DNA from: Phycisphaerae bacterium
Lineage (GTDB): Bacteria > Planctomycetota > Phycisphaerae > UBA1845 > Fen-1342
DNA length: 64,000 nt
Assembly (NCBI GenBank): GCA_028279405.1
Contig: JANQNU010000013.1
Coordinates: forward strand, 1-64,000
Direction: 5' to 3'
Shown: positions 27,270 to 36,450 of the stretch, piece by piece
Position numbering within the stretch: the stretch's first letter is position 1
How the letters are laid out: each line of letters opens with the position of its first letter
Translations under genes and position numbers: made by a program
The notes under the pieces: model-generated
What the model saw: only the letters and a program-made list of their open reading frames with translations
The model's database searches: none
What the model was told of the DNA's origin: nothing

Positions 27270-27342
27270 GAGGCGCAGCAAAAAGTGCAGCAGTCCACAG
27301 CCGTCAGGGAGGTTCGGGCAATGATAGGGAATTCGGAGTGGA
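27270..27342 (+). pseudogene. Relic of an integrase gene 3' end
   Basis: These 73 bases align without gaps to 60176-60248 inside the intact integrase gene, with about 61 of 73 matches (shared core GCAGCAGTCCACAGCCGTCA). No open integrase frame surrounds them. It is a scar of an earlier element of the same family, 33 kb from the intact copy and just past the end of the metal operon. Confidence 0.7.
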
Positions 27343-27372
27343 CCGCATTAGGCGATCGCTTCGGGTCAGCAC

Positions 27373-27951
27373 CTACGTCATTCGCAAGGACGAGTGTTTT
27401 CGCAAGTGTTTAAGGGCCCTGCATATTCGTGCTTTCACGACGTGCTCGGGCAAGTCAAGGATTTGGGTGATCTCGTTCCGCGCAAAGCCGGCATAATAGC
27501 GAAGAAACAACGGAACCCGGATGTCGATCGACAGGTTGAAAACCAGATCGTATAGCCGTTCGTGCACTTCCTTGCGAACGAGTCGAGAGAGGACCGATGT
27601 CCGCTGAGATTCTATCGTCTGCTCCTGGGCGCAGCGGATCACTGCTTTTGCCTGGCGCGAGCGACTTCGGAGGACGTTGAGGCAGTGGTTTCGAGCGCAC
27701 CGGTACAACCACGCTCGCTCGACGATGGGCCTATTGTTTTCCTGAAGCAACAGTTTGTGAAATACGTCTTGGGTTGCGTCAAGCGCAAGCTCAATGTCCG
27801 GCAGGTGCACAAAGCAATACTGTTGGATTTCGTGACCGTATCGAATCTGAAGCGCTTCGACGTGTTGCTTCCAATCTTTCGTCCAATTCACCGCGCGCGT
27901 CAATGAAAAGTCTCCCAATGTGTCCGTCTGATTTGTCTGTGTATGCACCAT
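27373..27951 (-). CDS. ECF-type RNA polymerase sigma factor
   Basis: 192 residues from the ATG. Region 2 is at about residues 35-100 (IRYGHEIQQYCFVHLPDIEL, ALDATQDVFHKLL, ERAWLYRCARNHCLNVLRSR) and region 4 at about 130-185 (VPLFLRYYAGFARNEITQIL, VVKARICRALKHLRKH). The first 160 bases overlap, in another frame, the 3' end of the upstream kinase gene. A TTG at 27903 with GGGAG in front would give a shorter protein and a smaller overlap and is a credible alternative start. Together with the kinase that bears an anti-sigma-like zinc motif, it forms a probable signalling pair. Confidence 0.8.
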   Translation of the reverse strand: MVHTQTNQTDTLGDFSLTRAVNWTKDWKQHVEALQIRYGHEIQQYCFVHLPDIELALDATQDVFHKLLLQENNRPIVERAWLYRCARNHCLNVLRSRSRQAKAVIRCAQEQTIESQRTSVLSRLVRKEVHERLYDLVFNLSIDIRVPLFLRYYAGFARNEITQILDLPEHVVKARICRALKHLRKHSSLRMT

Positions 27952-30829
27952 GGTTTCGGCGCCAATTCTCGAACTCCGCTCCCGGCGTCATGGCTTGGCC
28001 ACTAACGAATTGCTCCCGACGGGCATTCGTTGGTACGCAGGTTTCAAGCATCGCAATGCGTTCCCGCGTCAACTTGATGTACCGATGAGATTTCTCCAGC
28101 GTTTCACACAGCAAGCGATGAGCGTCTTCGAGTATCTGTCGGCTTTCGCTGCACGCCCCTTCTTGCAGAAGTAGCTCACCAAACGCAGAGCGAGCTTCTG
28201 CGATAAGAAAATGTCGCTTCGGATAGAATGCAACGCGGATTGCTAAGGCGCGTTCGATATGCTGTCTTGCCTCAACGAGTTCGCCTAGTCGCGTCAAACT
28301 CATCCCCAGGATCAAACAGGATTCTGCCACGTCTGCGTGGTCTGGCCCGTACATACTCTCTCGGATTGCCAAAGCATGACGTGCCAGCTGCTCGGATTCG
28401 ACGTGGTCGCCCATGAGGAACATGAGTCTTGATAAGTTGTTTGCGACGCGGGCAGTTTTGTTGTGACCTTGGCCGTATGCGCGCACACGGTTTTCATAGG
28501 ACTTTCGAAGCAGCGTCTCTGCTTCGGCGAATTCTCCTTTGTCTCGAAGTACGACTCCGAGCGTAATTGTCGAGGAGATGCACTCGTCGGAGTCCGGACC
28601 GTACTCCCGGGTGATCTTTCGCAATGCATCGCGAAATACGCGCTCGGCCTCGTTGTAGTCGCCACGAATCCAAGCCAGGCCGGCCAGCTTTGAGGCAAAA
28701 TGGTCCTTTCGATTGTATTGATCGGGTATACCACGACCTAGCATCACGGCGCGTTCCGCCAAGTGTTGAGCACCGACAAGATCGTTGCTCTTAACCGCAA
28801 TGCTGCAGAGCTGGGCATATTGATGTGCCAGCAACGGGTTGGACATGCCGACCAAGGCATGACTCGCCGATATCGCCTCATGAAGATGGGTCTCTGCTAT
28901 GTCGGGCTCTCCCACCCAATGCGCGTACCTAGCGAGCGCCGTCAATGTCCGAGCCAAGTCCGGAAGCTCATCTGATATCCGGTGAAGCAGGACGGATCGT
29001 TCCATCGCCAGCAGAGCGTCACGATACCGACCGATATGCTCGTATCCATAGGCAAGGCTCTCATAAGCGCGAGCGATCTTCGATGCGTCACAAAGGCTGG
29101 CTCGCAATCGGTCTATCGCATCTTCGGCGATTCGGATTCCTTGCTCGACCTGGTCGGTGGCGATAAGCGCTGCCCCATAGCTGGCCTCTGCGCGGGCAAG
29201 CGTGCAATCGTCGCCATTCGGGGTGCGACGATAGCACGAGATGGCCTCCAGGAAATGGGGAACAGATTCAGTGTAACAGCCGCTATCGAGATAGTACGAG
29301 CCCAGATCAAAGTGCCCGTCGCCGATCAGCAACGCATCATATGGATCGTGGGCCAATCGTAACTCAAGAGACTTCTTGAAGTGCAGCTCGGCCGAATCAC
29401 GTCCACTCCGGTAGAGGATGCTTTGGCCAATCGCTGCGTGAAGGCTGGCTGCAACGGCTGGAAACTCCTTCAGCTGGCGATCAACCGTTGATGCGATTTC
29501 GTCAGAAAGAGCGTCATGCGTAAGACGACCAGGCTTGTATCCAAGCGGCTGCGCAAGATCAAAAGTCCGCGACAATGTTTCGCACAATCTCTGTGATTTC
29601 TGCAACTCAGTCTTGTATCGCCTTGATTCGGCGACGGCGTTGTCTCGCGCCTCACCAAGAAGTTGAAGTCGAGTACTGGCCAGCTCCGTGGCGCGTCGGG
29701 CGCGAATAAACAGTGAAGTGCTCACGATTGAGCTGGTTAGCAGGACTGCAAACACGAGGCCCGCAATTGTGAAGGCGAGACAATTTCTGCGGATGGCTTT
29801 TCCCGCTCGATAGAAATGGCCCCGGGATCGAGCGTGAATGGGGCGATGAGTAAGGTAGCGAATCAAGTCATCCCGAAGGTGCGCTGCCGAAGCGTATCGT
29901 TGTTGAGGATCGACCTGCATCGCCGTTTCGATGATCGTGTTCAAGTCCCGTCCGATTGTCTGGTCCAGGTACATCGGGCGCGCATAGTCGCCACGGTAAA
30001 CTGCATCCAGTGTCTCCTTCTGAGAGTTGGAGACCTGAAACGGCAATTGCCCGAGCAGCAGTTCGTACAGCATGACGCCCAACGAATAAACATCGCTCTG
30101 AGCCGTGGGACGTTCGCTTCCGTGTTTCAAGCGCTCAGGGCTTATGTAGGGAAGCGTTCCCGTCCAACACGCCGGCGCCACCGCCGTGTGCTCATCGGTG
30201 TTGCGTGCGTCGGTGAATCTCGCCAGCCCGAAGTCGAGAACGCGGGCAGCCGGTTCGGCGGTGACGAGGACATTGGAAGGCTTGATGTCGCGATGGAGTA
30301 CGCCTCGATCGTGGGCGTGTGCGATTGCGTCGCAGATACTAGCGAATAGCCGAAGCAAATCAGGTCTTGACGAGTTGCCGAATCGAGCGAATCTGTCGAT
30401 CGGAACTCCCTCGATTAACTCCATCACGAGAAAACGGCGGCCCTGTTCCGTTTGGCTGCTTTCGTAGACGCGGGCGATATTGGGATGGCTTAGCCGGCCG
30501 AGCGCCCTGACCTCGCGTTCAAAATACTGTGCGAATCGGCGCTGACCCTCAAACGCATCCCACATGACCTTGACAGCGACATGACGCTCGGTTCCCGGTT
30601 GAACAGCGCGATAGACGATTCCCATTCCCCCTTGGCCGATGATGCCGGTCAGCTTGTAGGGCCCAATGGACTCCGGAATCAACGCTTCTTGCTTGAGCGC
30701 CTCGGTCTGCTGGCGCAGCAGCTTCGCATGTCGACGGCATTGATGGCAACCGACGACATGTTCGTCGAGCTCTGGCGCCGACCGGTCTACCCAACTCCAC
30801 AGCTGCTCGAATCTGATATCACAACTCAC
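27791..30829 (-). CDS. Ser/Thr kinase with N-terminal anti-sigma-like zinc motif and TPR region
   Basis: 1012 residues. Residues 21-31 contain H-x3-C-x2-C (ELDEHVVGCHQCRRH), the zinc-binding anti-sigma signature. Residues 57-330 are a kinase: IIGQGGMGIVYRA, VAVKVM, LHRDIKPSNVLV, VLDFGLARF and GTLPYISPER are all intact. A membrane helix (about 355-377) and TPR helices (about 450-900) follow. The GTG start lies after AGGTAAGCAGG. The last 50 or so residues (from about GAYTDKSDGHIG) read through the start of the ECF sigma gene in another frame and are probably not family sequence, so the stop may have shifted. Likely a sensor that controls the overlapping sigma factor. Confidence 0.85.
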   Translation of the reverse strand: MSCDIRFEQLWSWVDRSAPELDEHVVGCHQCRRHAKLLRQQTEALKQEALIPESIGPYKLTGIIGQGGMGIVYRAVQPGTERHVAVKVMWDAFEGQRRFAQYFEREVRALGRLSHPNIARVYESSQTEQGRRFLVMELIEGVPIDRFARFGNSSRPDLLRLFASICDAIAHAHDRGVLHRDIKPSNVLVTAEPAARVLDFGLARFTDARNTDEHTAVAPACWTGTLPYISPERLKHGSERPTAQSDVYSLGVMLYELLLGQLPFQVSNSQKETLDAVYRGDYARPMYLDQTIGRDLNTIIETAMQVDPQQRYASAAHLRDDLIRYLTHRPIHARSRGHFYRAGKAIRRNCLAFTIAGLVFAVLLTSSIVSTSLFIRARRATELASTRLQLLGEARDNAVAESRRYKTELQKSQRLCETLSRTFDLAQPLGYKPGRLTHDALSDEIASTVDRQLKEFPAVAASLHAAIGQSILYRSGRDSAELHFKKSLELRLAHDPYDALLIGDGHFDLGSYYLDSGCYTESVPHFLEAISCYRRTPNGDDCTLARAEASYGAALIATDQVEQGIRIAEDAIDRLRASLCDASKIARAYESLAYGYEHIGRYRDALLAMERSVLLHRISDELPDLARTLTALARYAHWVGEPDIAETHLHEAISASHALVGMSNPLLAHQYAQLCSIAVKSNDLVGAQHLAERAVMLGRGIPDQYNRKDHFASKLAGLAWIRGDYNEAERVFRDALRKITREYGPDSDECISSTITLGVVLRDKGEFAEAETLLRKSYENRVRAYGQGHNKTARVANNLSRLMFLMGDHVESEQLARHALAIRESMYGPDHADVAESCLILGMSLTRLGELVEARQHIERALAIRVAFYPKRHFLIAEARSAFGELLLQEGACSESRQILEDAHRLLCETLEKSHRYIKLTRERIAMLETCVPTNARREQFVSGQAMTPGAEFENWRRNHGAYTDKSDGHIGRLFIDARGELDERLEATRRSASDSIRSRNPTVLLCAPAGH

Positions 30830-31184
30830 GCCTGCTTACCTCGGCGAACGCCCGATCCAATCTGAATGACACGGCGTGACGTGTTTGGGCACGAAATGAT
30901 CGCTGTAATCCCGCTCCAAGCAGATTTCTTCACTTTCTGAACGCCACTGAAGTCCGGCCGGTGTCCTAAGAGTGATTGCGTATTGCGGATACGTTCCGCT
31001 TGCACAGTCTTGATTGTAGTGGTCGTCGTAGCGGCGCTTCAAGACTGCTCCGGTCACGGTACTACGTTTCGTGCAAGCAAGACTTAGCTGCGAGTGAATC
31101 GAGGCGCAATCGGTGCGCGCGGAAAACCAAGTGATCAGAATTTGGCGTTACGGAGATTGGGGACATCAGCTAGGGAGATCCAAG
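30830..31184. other. Divergent intergenic region
   Basis: About 355 bases between the minus-strand kinase and the plus-strand secreted protein. Promoters for both are expected. No clear dyad, hairpin or gene was found. Confidence 0.4.
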
Positions 31185-32087
31185 ATGTACAAGATTCAGA
31201 AGAGGGCCGCGGGAAAAACAGTGGGCGTCGGTATTGCTGCACTACTCGTCATAGCGACAGCAATCGGGGCAAATCGTAGTTCGCCGAGCGAGCATGAACT
31301 GAAATGGGCGCAGCCGGGAGCGTTCGATTTCTACGTACGAGCCTATATGTCGAGGTGGATGGGCGTCTCGGATGTCGAGGCATCGGGGTCCCCAGAGCCG
31401 ATCGAATTGCTCATTCCGGCCGTAGGGGCAACCAATGCGACGGATGTGTTTGATCTGATTTGGCCAATGTTGCCGGAGCCCTGGACGCGCTACCGCGTCG
31501 TGCTTTTGGGATCAGAAGTTCCTCATCAGCACGTGCTCGAGTTTTCAGGCGAGCTTATTGGATCACTTCGGATCGTCAAATTCACTGCTCGACTCGTCAT
31601 GATGGATGAAGGACGATCGGCAGCAATTGCCGCGTCCCACGGCTTTGAGTCTAGCACGGTGGGAGTGCTCTTGGTCACCCCAGCCATAGCTAGTGATGAC
31701 GCTGAGCTGGACGGGTTTGTGACGAGCGTTATCTTTCAACGCACAACTGCAACGAGTAGTCCCACTGATCTCGTCCTGGCCGGAATCACGGAGTTGCGGT
31801 ACGCGACATGTCGGATCGAGGAGGCGACGATTAGCATGTTCGGCACAATCTGCGATGAGCCCCTGGCCTCGACTTTTAACGATCAGTGCAACCTCCGTTG
31901 CCTGAACCGGGGGGGGGCTACGTGGAACGAGGGAGTCCTTAATGGCACGCGCCCGACGACCGAGTTCGCCAATACCATTACCGCGCAGATTCAGCAATGT
32001 CAGAGCAGCTGCCCAGCTCCGGGCGTTTTTGGGGTACTCAGCTTCGGGGAGGTCGCGAATTGGCCGTACGAACACTGGGAGTTCTGA
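31185..32087 (+). CDS. Secreted or membrane-anchored protein of unknown function
   Basis: 300 residues. The N-terminus is a basic stretch plus one hydrophobic segment (GVGIAALLVIATAIGA, about 14-29), either a signal peptide or an anchor. The rest is a mixed alpha/beta chain with an internal Cys set near the end (CRIEEATISM, CDEPL, CNLRCLNRGG, QQCQSSCPAP), suggesting disulfides outside the cytoplasm. No family was recognised. ATG at 31185 has AGGGAG at 31172-31177. It is divergent from the kinase/sigma pair, so it may be a target of that pathway, but this is only positional. Confidence 0.6.
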   Translation: MYKIQKRAAGKTVGVGIAALLVIATAIGANRSSPSEHELKWAQPGAFDFYVRAYMSRWMGVSDVEASGSPEPIELLIPAVGATNATDVFDLIWPMLPEPWTRYRVVLLGSEVPHQHVLEFSGELIGSLRIVKFTARLVMMDEGRSAAIAASHGFESSTVGVLLVTPAIASDDAELDGFVTSVIFQRTTATSSPTDLVLAGITELRYATCRIEEATISMFGTICDEPLASTFNDQCNLRCLNRGGATWNEGVLNGTRPTTEFANTITAQIQQCQSSCPAPGVFGVLSFGEVANWPYEHWEF

Positions 32088-32124
32088 GAACGCGAAACGC
32101 CGGGTCATCCGGGGAGATCGCAGC

Positions 32125-32154
32125 GAGCGCCGCCGCCTATCAGCGGTGGCGCTC
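32125..32154. terminator. Strong bidirectional terminator hairpin
   Basis: A 12-bp stem GAGCGCCGCCGC (32125-32136) / GCGGTGGCGCTC (32143-32154), with one G-T wobble and a 6-base loop, between the converging genes that end at 32087 and 32268. Confidence 0.65.
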
Positions 32155-32267
32155 ACAGTTCGGCGTGGCAGTCCATCTCAGGAGGGGATGGTGCCGTGCC
32201 TGACCGCACGCTAGGCTGGGTCACAGAGATCGCTCACGCGATCCTGCCCGGGAGCGTCTCCTTCAGT

Positions 32268-32963
32268 TCAGGTATGTCGTCGCTGGGTGCGTTTCGGCTG
32301 CTTAATGCGCTTGGCTAGGATTTTGCTTGCCGCTTCCAGAGAAAGCGACAGCTTCGGCTTGCGACCGACCTGAAGAGAAATCAGTTGCGCCTCGGGTTGG
32401 ATCTCGACAACGGTAAAACGTGCTTCGGGGCGCAACGAGTGTCGCTCAACGAACTCGAGGAACTTCGAGCCTTGATTCGTGATGCGCACGATCACGCCCT
32501 GGTCTGTCTCGTTCAGCATGCTCAGGGGAACGCCGTCCAGCGAGGGGACGTGCCCATTCGCGTCAGGGATCGGGTCACCATGCGGATCGACCTGCGGGTG
32601 GCCAAGAAACGCGTCCAGCCGATCGAGCACCTTGGCTGACATGGCGTGTTCGAGCCGTTCAGCCTCCTCGTGCACCTCGGACCACTTTAGATTCAGCGTC
32701 TCGACGAGAAACACCTCGATCAGCCGATGCCGCCGCAGGACATCGAGCGCGAGCTTCTTCCCCGTTTCGGTCAAGCGCACACCGCTGTACCGCTCGCCTT
32801 CGATCAAGCGGCTCTTCTTCAACTTGGAGAGCATGCCCGCCACGCTGCCCTTGGTGATACCGAGTACGGACGCGATCCCCGCGACGCTGGCTTCGCCAGC
32901 GGGCGAATCGCGTTCCATGGCGTAGATCGCCTTCACGTAGTCCTCTACGGCAGCCGAGGGCAT
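32268..32963 (-). CDS. DtxR/MntR-family metal-dependent transcriptional regulator
   Basis: 231 residues. Winged helix at about 3-60 (VEDYVKAIYAMERDSPAGEA, GIASVLGITKGSVAGMLSKL), dimer/metal domain at about 62-135 (LRRHRLIEVFLVETLNLKWS, HEEAERLEHAMSAKVLDRLD, where family metal ligands His/Glu cluster), and a C-terminal SH3/FeoA-like domain to about residue 215. Such proteins repress metal uptake genes when loaded with Mn or Fe. No transporter is adjacent. A dyad at 33000-33017, in its own upstream region, suggests autoregulation, and the operon starting at 33154 lies across that region. Confidence 0.9.
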   Translation of the reverse strand: MPSAAVEDYVKAIYAMERDSPAGEASVAGIASVLGITKGSVAGMLSKLKKSRLIEGERYSGVRLTETGKKLALDVLRRHRLIEVFLVETLNLKWSEVHEEAERLEHAMSAKVLDRLDAFLGHPQVDPHGDPIPDANGHVPSLDGVPLSMLNETDQGVIVRITNQGSKFLEFVERHSLRPEARFTVVEIQPEAQLISLQVGRKPKLSLSLEAASKILAKRIKQPKRTQRRHT

Positions 32964-32999
32964 GCCGACAGCCTACCCGTATCGCGGGCAAGACAAAAG

Positions 33000-33017
33000 A
33001 GTTTGACAAGCCAAACT
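33000..33017. promoter_or_regulatory. Candidate DtxR/MntR box
   Basis: AGTTTGACAAGCCAAACT is an 18-bp inverted repeat (14 of 18 symmetric, perfect AGTTTG/CAAACT arms). It lies 36 bases upstream of the regulator start and about 135 bases upstream of the secretion operon. Confidence 0.6.
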
Positions 33018-33153
33018 TGATTGGGTACTTTCGCCATAGTCGACATTAGGCGTGCCTGACTCGGGTGGTGCGGTTCGCTTGGGAGCCCGCGTGCAGCGGG
33101 CGGCTGACCGGCGCGCGTCTGGCGTCCTGCCCTGTCGCTCGAAAGGATCAACC

Positions 33154-33939
33154 ATGAACCTCGCAAATCGGACACGGCGAAAGATCCTGGCCCGGCGCCG
33201 CGGTCTGACGCTGATCGAATTGGTCGTCGTTCTGACCGTGCTCACAGCGCTCGGGGGAATCCTGGTACCGGTCGTGGGTAACATGATTGCCCGCACTCAC
33301 TTCGCGAAATGCTCGGTGACGATCCCCGACATTACCCGCCAAATGACGCGGTCGTTCGCGTCGGATTTGCGCTACCCGGACCAGTGGGACTCGTTGATTA
33401 ACGACGCCGGTGGTTTGTTTGACAAGACGCCTGGTGGTAACGCGGGCGGAAATCTCGAAGCCATCACACTGACGCAGGATCAGGTGAACGGACTCGCGGC
33501 GCTCGGCATTACGTCCGTGGTCGACCTCGATCCGACGATCGACGGGGACGCAACCTGGGATGTGGCTCCGCTGGGTAAGCCGCCGCGGGCACTTGCCGCC
33601 GACGGCGAGGTGGCAGCAATGGTCAATGCAGGTGATTCGGTCGTCAGCCTGAACCTGAAACGCCATCTGATCGACCCGACGACGCGGTACATCGTATTCG
33701 GCATCGGAAACAACTGCACCGCTGTCGGCCCGACCGGACTGTTTGTCGAATCTCCCACACACTTCGGCGGAGAAGACGCGATGAATCCGCGTGATGTATA
33801 CCAGCGCTACGCGGCGATCTTCTCCGTCAACGGGGCCGGCGACGTCAACTTCGAGTGCGCCGCGTCGATCCATCCCGACGGGCTGGACGGCGCCGAAGCA
33901 CACGTTCGTGGTTACTACGACGAGACCGCCGAGGGCTAG
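33154..33939 (+). CDS. Type II secretion/type IV pilin-like prepilin (GspG-like)
   Basis: 261 residues. The basic leader RRKILARRRG is followed by the prepilin cleavage motif G|LTLIE and a hydrophobic helix (LTLIELVVVLTVLTALGGIL), so processing by a prepilin peptidase is expected. The globular part holds a Gly/Asp-rich domain without recognised motifs. The ATG has AAAGGA in front. First gene of the secretion operon; a pseudopilin subunit that forms the periplasmic piston or pilus. No prepilin peptidase gene is in the window. Confidence 0.82.
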   Translation: MNLANRTRRKILARRRGLTLIELVVVLTVLTALGGILVPVVGNMIARTHFAKCSVTIPDITRQMTRSFASDLRYPDQWDSLINDAGGLFDKTPGGNAGGNLEAITLTQDQVNGLAALGITSVVDLDPTIDGDATWDVAPLGKPPRALAADGEVAAMVNAGDSVVSLNLKRHLIDPTTRYIVFGIGNNCTAVGPTGLFVESPTHFGGEDAMNPRDVYQRYAAIFSVNGAGDVNFECAASIHPDGLDGAEAHVRGYYDETAEG

Positions 33940-34009
33940 CTTCCGAGGACGGAGCCGTTGGGGGGGACGGCATCCGTCCATCGCAGGCCTGTTTCGTTGG
34001 AGCGACTGG

Positions 34010-35008
34010 ATGTCACGCACGGGCTCGGGTCACGCAGCTTTCGCGTACGCCAATGCTTGGGCGGGTCGCGCGCGCGGGCTTACGCTGCTGGAACTGTTGA
34101 TCGTGCTCGTGATTATCACAGTGCTCGGAACAGTCGTAATCACCAACTCCGCCACACTGGCCGACCAGGCGCGCGTCGAGCAGACGACGCGAACACTGGA
34201 TGCGCTGCGGGCAGCGATCATTGGCCGGCCCGTTGGCCCCGGTGAGGATCCGACTTCCGTTGGCGCCGGATTCATCGCCGACATCGGCCGCCTGCCAAAG
34301 GTTGTCCAAATAGACGTTGACGGCGAAACACTGCTCGTGCCCGAGGAACTCTGGTCACGGGTCGCCGATAGCGTGACACTTCCCGCCTACGGCCTCGACC
34401 TCGACGGCGCGGACGGTGACACCACGCTCAAGATGGGCGCCGGCTGGCGTGGTCCATACGTCTTGCTTCCGTCCGGAGGACGGGTCCTGCGCGACGGTTG
34501 GCGGCGGCTGTTTTGGCTTGCGCAACCGGACGGCCTGCCCGTGACGGCAGCGGACCAGCCAATCGGCAGGTTCCGCACATCGGATCAACTTACTCTCTTG
34601 CCAGACAGCGGCGAGCTCGAATTGGTGCTGCGCGACGAATCGCTCGCAACGCCGATCGACCTGACGCGCGGCGCTGTCGTTGTCCCGCTTGGCGATTTGT
34701 CGAGCTTGCCGGGCGATGAGATGGCTGTGGTGCGACTCTTCGGCCCGATCAACGGTGAGCCGGGAGTGCTCGATCAGTGGCCGACCCCGGGTGGCTCCAA
34801 GCCGGCGACGCCGCCCACTGCGATTGAGTTCGAGGAAGTACCCATCGGCCCGAGGTACCTGCGTATGTATCGGTGGACTGGTTCAACCGCGCCGACGTTG
34901 TCCGTAGATATGGGAACGGATGCCGCGGTCGCGGCCCGCGGAATACCGCGTCGTCTGACTGTGCTGACTGGCGGCGTCGAACTTCCCACTCCGCTGGAAC
35001 TGCCGTAG
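34010..35008 (+). CDS. Second pseudopilin of the secretion operon
   Basis: 332 residues. The prepilin motif is ARG|LTLLE with helix LTLLELLIVLVIITVLGTVV at about 25-45, after a longer than usual leader. The globular part includes WRGPYVLLPSGGRVLRDGW, like the major-pseudopilin GspG fold (GPYL...DPWG pattern), with an extra C-terminal beta region. GGAG at 33998-34001 supports the ATG. It lies 70 bases after the first pseudopilin and runs to within 11 bases of the next gene. Confidence 0.82.
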   Translation: MSRTGSGHAAFAYANAWAGRARGLTLLELLIVLVIITVLGTVVITNSATLADQARVEQTTRTLDALRAAIIGRPVGPGEDPTSVGAGFIADIGRLPKVVQIDVDGETLLVPEELWSRVADSVTLPAYGLDLDGADGDTTLKMGAGWRGPYVLLPSGGRVLRDGWRRLFWLAQPDGLPVTAADQPIGRFRTSDQLTLLPDSGELELVLRDESLATPIDLTRGAVVVPLGDLSSLPGDEMAVVRLFGPINGEPGVLDQWPTPGGSKPATPPTAIEFEEVPIGPRYLRMYRWTGSTAPTLSVDMGTDAAVAARGIPRRLTVLTGGVELPTPLELP

Positions 35009-35019
35009 GAGTGCTGCGG

Positions 35020-36450
35020 ATGGCACGACCACATCTGACGATCATCGCGAGTATGGGCGGGCGCGCCTACGGAGCTAACCTCTCGCGGTCCGGCGGCCTG
35101 CAAGTAACATCCTGCGGCGTGGCCGGATCCCCGGTTGAAGCCTGCAGCGCAGTGCTGAAAGAGAGCGCCGACATTGCCCGCGAGGTCTGGGTCATCAGTG
35201 ACTCCATTTGGTTCGGCGAGGTTGAGCTACAGGGCTCGGCTGTGGTGGGACTCAGCGACACGGAGCTCGCTGAAGCCGCCGGTTACGAAGCAGAAGGCAG
35301 CGGTGGCCTGTCGCCGCTGGACGCCATCACCGCGGTCAGACGGGTGCGCGTGCCGGAGGCCGACGATCGTTTCCTCACGGCCCAAGTGCCCCATTTCGAA
35401 CTCGTGGAAATCGGCAAGCTGCTCAAGCGCTACCGGGCGCGACTCGCGGGGATGTTGCATCCGGCTGGCGCTCCGTTCCCCATCAACTCCACGAGCGACG
35501 GTGACGATTGGGCTCGGCTGGAGTTTTGGGCCGAAGAAATCGTGCTGGTGCGGCGAAGTTCCGGACAACTTGATGTTCATGCGACCGGCGTGCTGCCGGG
35601 CAGGAACTGTCAGACCATGCTGCAGAACGTCTTGCGGCAGGTTCATACCGAACAGCATCGCGAATGTCTGACGGCAGCCGGGGTTGATGCCGGCAACGCC
35701 CGCTGGCCAAACGTCGCGCCGGTGGAACGGCCGAGGTGGCACGACGTTGCCGAGGACACGCCTCCCGTTCCGGAAGCGGAATCATCCGGTCTTGATCTGA
35801 ACGATGATGCCGACGTCGAACGGTTGCTGCACGCCTGGTTGCAGGCGCTGGCCGCCGGGGCGGTCGTAACGCCGGTGCTGAAAAAACCCAAGGGCCCGCC
35901 GTCGCGGATCCCGCAGCTCCTCGTTGGAGCCGTGTCCACGCTCGCCGTTGTTGGACTCTTGTACTGGCAGCATGACATCCGACAGCACGAACTTGGCCAA
36001 CTAAGGGAACGTGCGGCGGAAGCCCAACAGGCGCAGACGGATATCCGGTTGTTAAAGGGCCACGTCAAGGCCGAGAAAAGCAAGGCCGTCGAAGTCTCGA
36101 AAGCGCTCAACGATGTAGAGAATGCGCTGGCTGCAAAGCGGCGGAAAACCGGTCGTGTGAAACCCCAGATCGACATGCGCCCAAAGGTAGCGGCGATGCT
36201 ATCCGGACTAAGCGCGGTCAACGACGAAGTGGTGATTCGATCGATCACGCCAAACAGTCCGTCGCACCGTGTGCGCGGCATTGCGACGAACCCTGGAGCC
36301 ATAACACGCATGACGCAGAGGCTCAGTGCCCGGTTGTCGCGGCACTGGCTGGTCGCGCCGGCCGAGTTAACTCCGATTTCTTCCGAGGAGGGGGTGGCGT
36401 GGGAGTTCGCGATCCTACTCGAACCGCGATTGACGGAGACGTCGCCATGA
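35020..36450 (+). CDS. PilM/GspL-like assembly protein with PilN-like C-terminal half
   Basis: 476 residues. Residues about 5-290 look like the actin-like PilM/GspL cytoplasmic domain (HLTIIASMGGRAYGANLSRS, DARLEFWAEEIVLVRR-like strands). One membrane helix lies at about 303-322 (IPQLLVGAVSTLAVVGLLYW). Then a coiled coil (RAAEAQQAQTDIRLLKGHVK) and a ferredoxin-like PilN/GspL periplasmic part (AAMLSGLSAVNDEVVIRSIT) follow. It would tie the cytoplasmic ATPase to the envelope platform. Whether to call it GspL or a PilM-PilN fusion is open because sequence similarity in this family is low. It ends in an ATGA overlap with the next gene. Confidence 0.7.
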   Translation: MARPHLTIIASMGGRAYGANLSRSGGLQVTSCGVAGSPVEACSAVLKESADIAREVWVISDSIWFGEVELQGSAVVGLSDTELAEAAGYEAEGSGGLSPLDAITAVRRVRVPEADDRFLTAQVPHFELVEIGKLLKRYRARLAGMLHPAGAPFPINSTSDGDDWARLEFWAEEIVLVRRSSGQLDVHATGVLPGRNCQTMLQNVLRQVHTEQHRECLTAAGVDAGNARWPNVAPVERPRWHDVAEDTPPVPEAESSGLDLNDDADVERLLHAWLQALAAGAVVTPVLKKPKGPPSRIPQLLVGAVSTLAVVGLLYWQHDIRQHELGQLRERAAEAQQAQTDIRLLKGHVKAEKSKAVEVSKALNDVENALAAKRRKTGRVKPQIDMRPKVAAMLSGLSAVNDEVVIRSITPNSPSHRVRGIATNPGAITRMTQRLSARLSRHWLVAPAELTPISSEEGVAWEFAILLEPRLTETSP

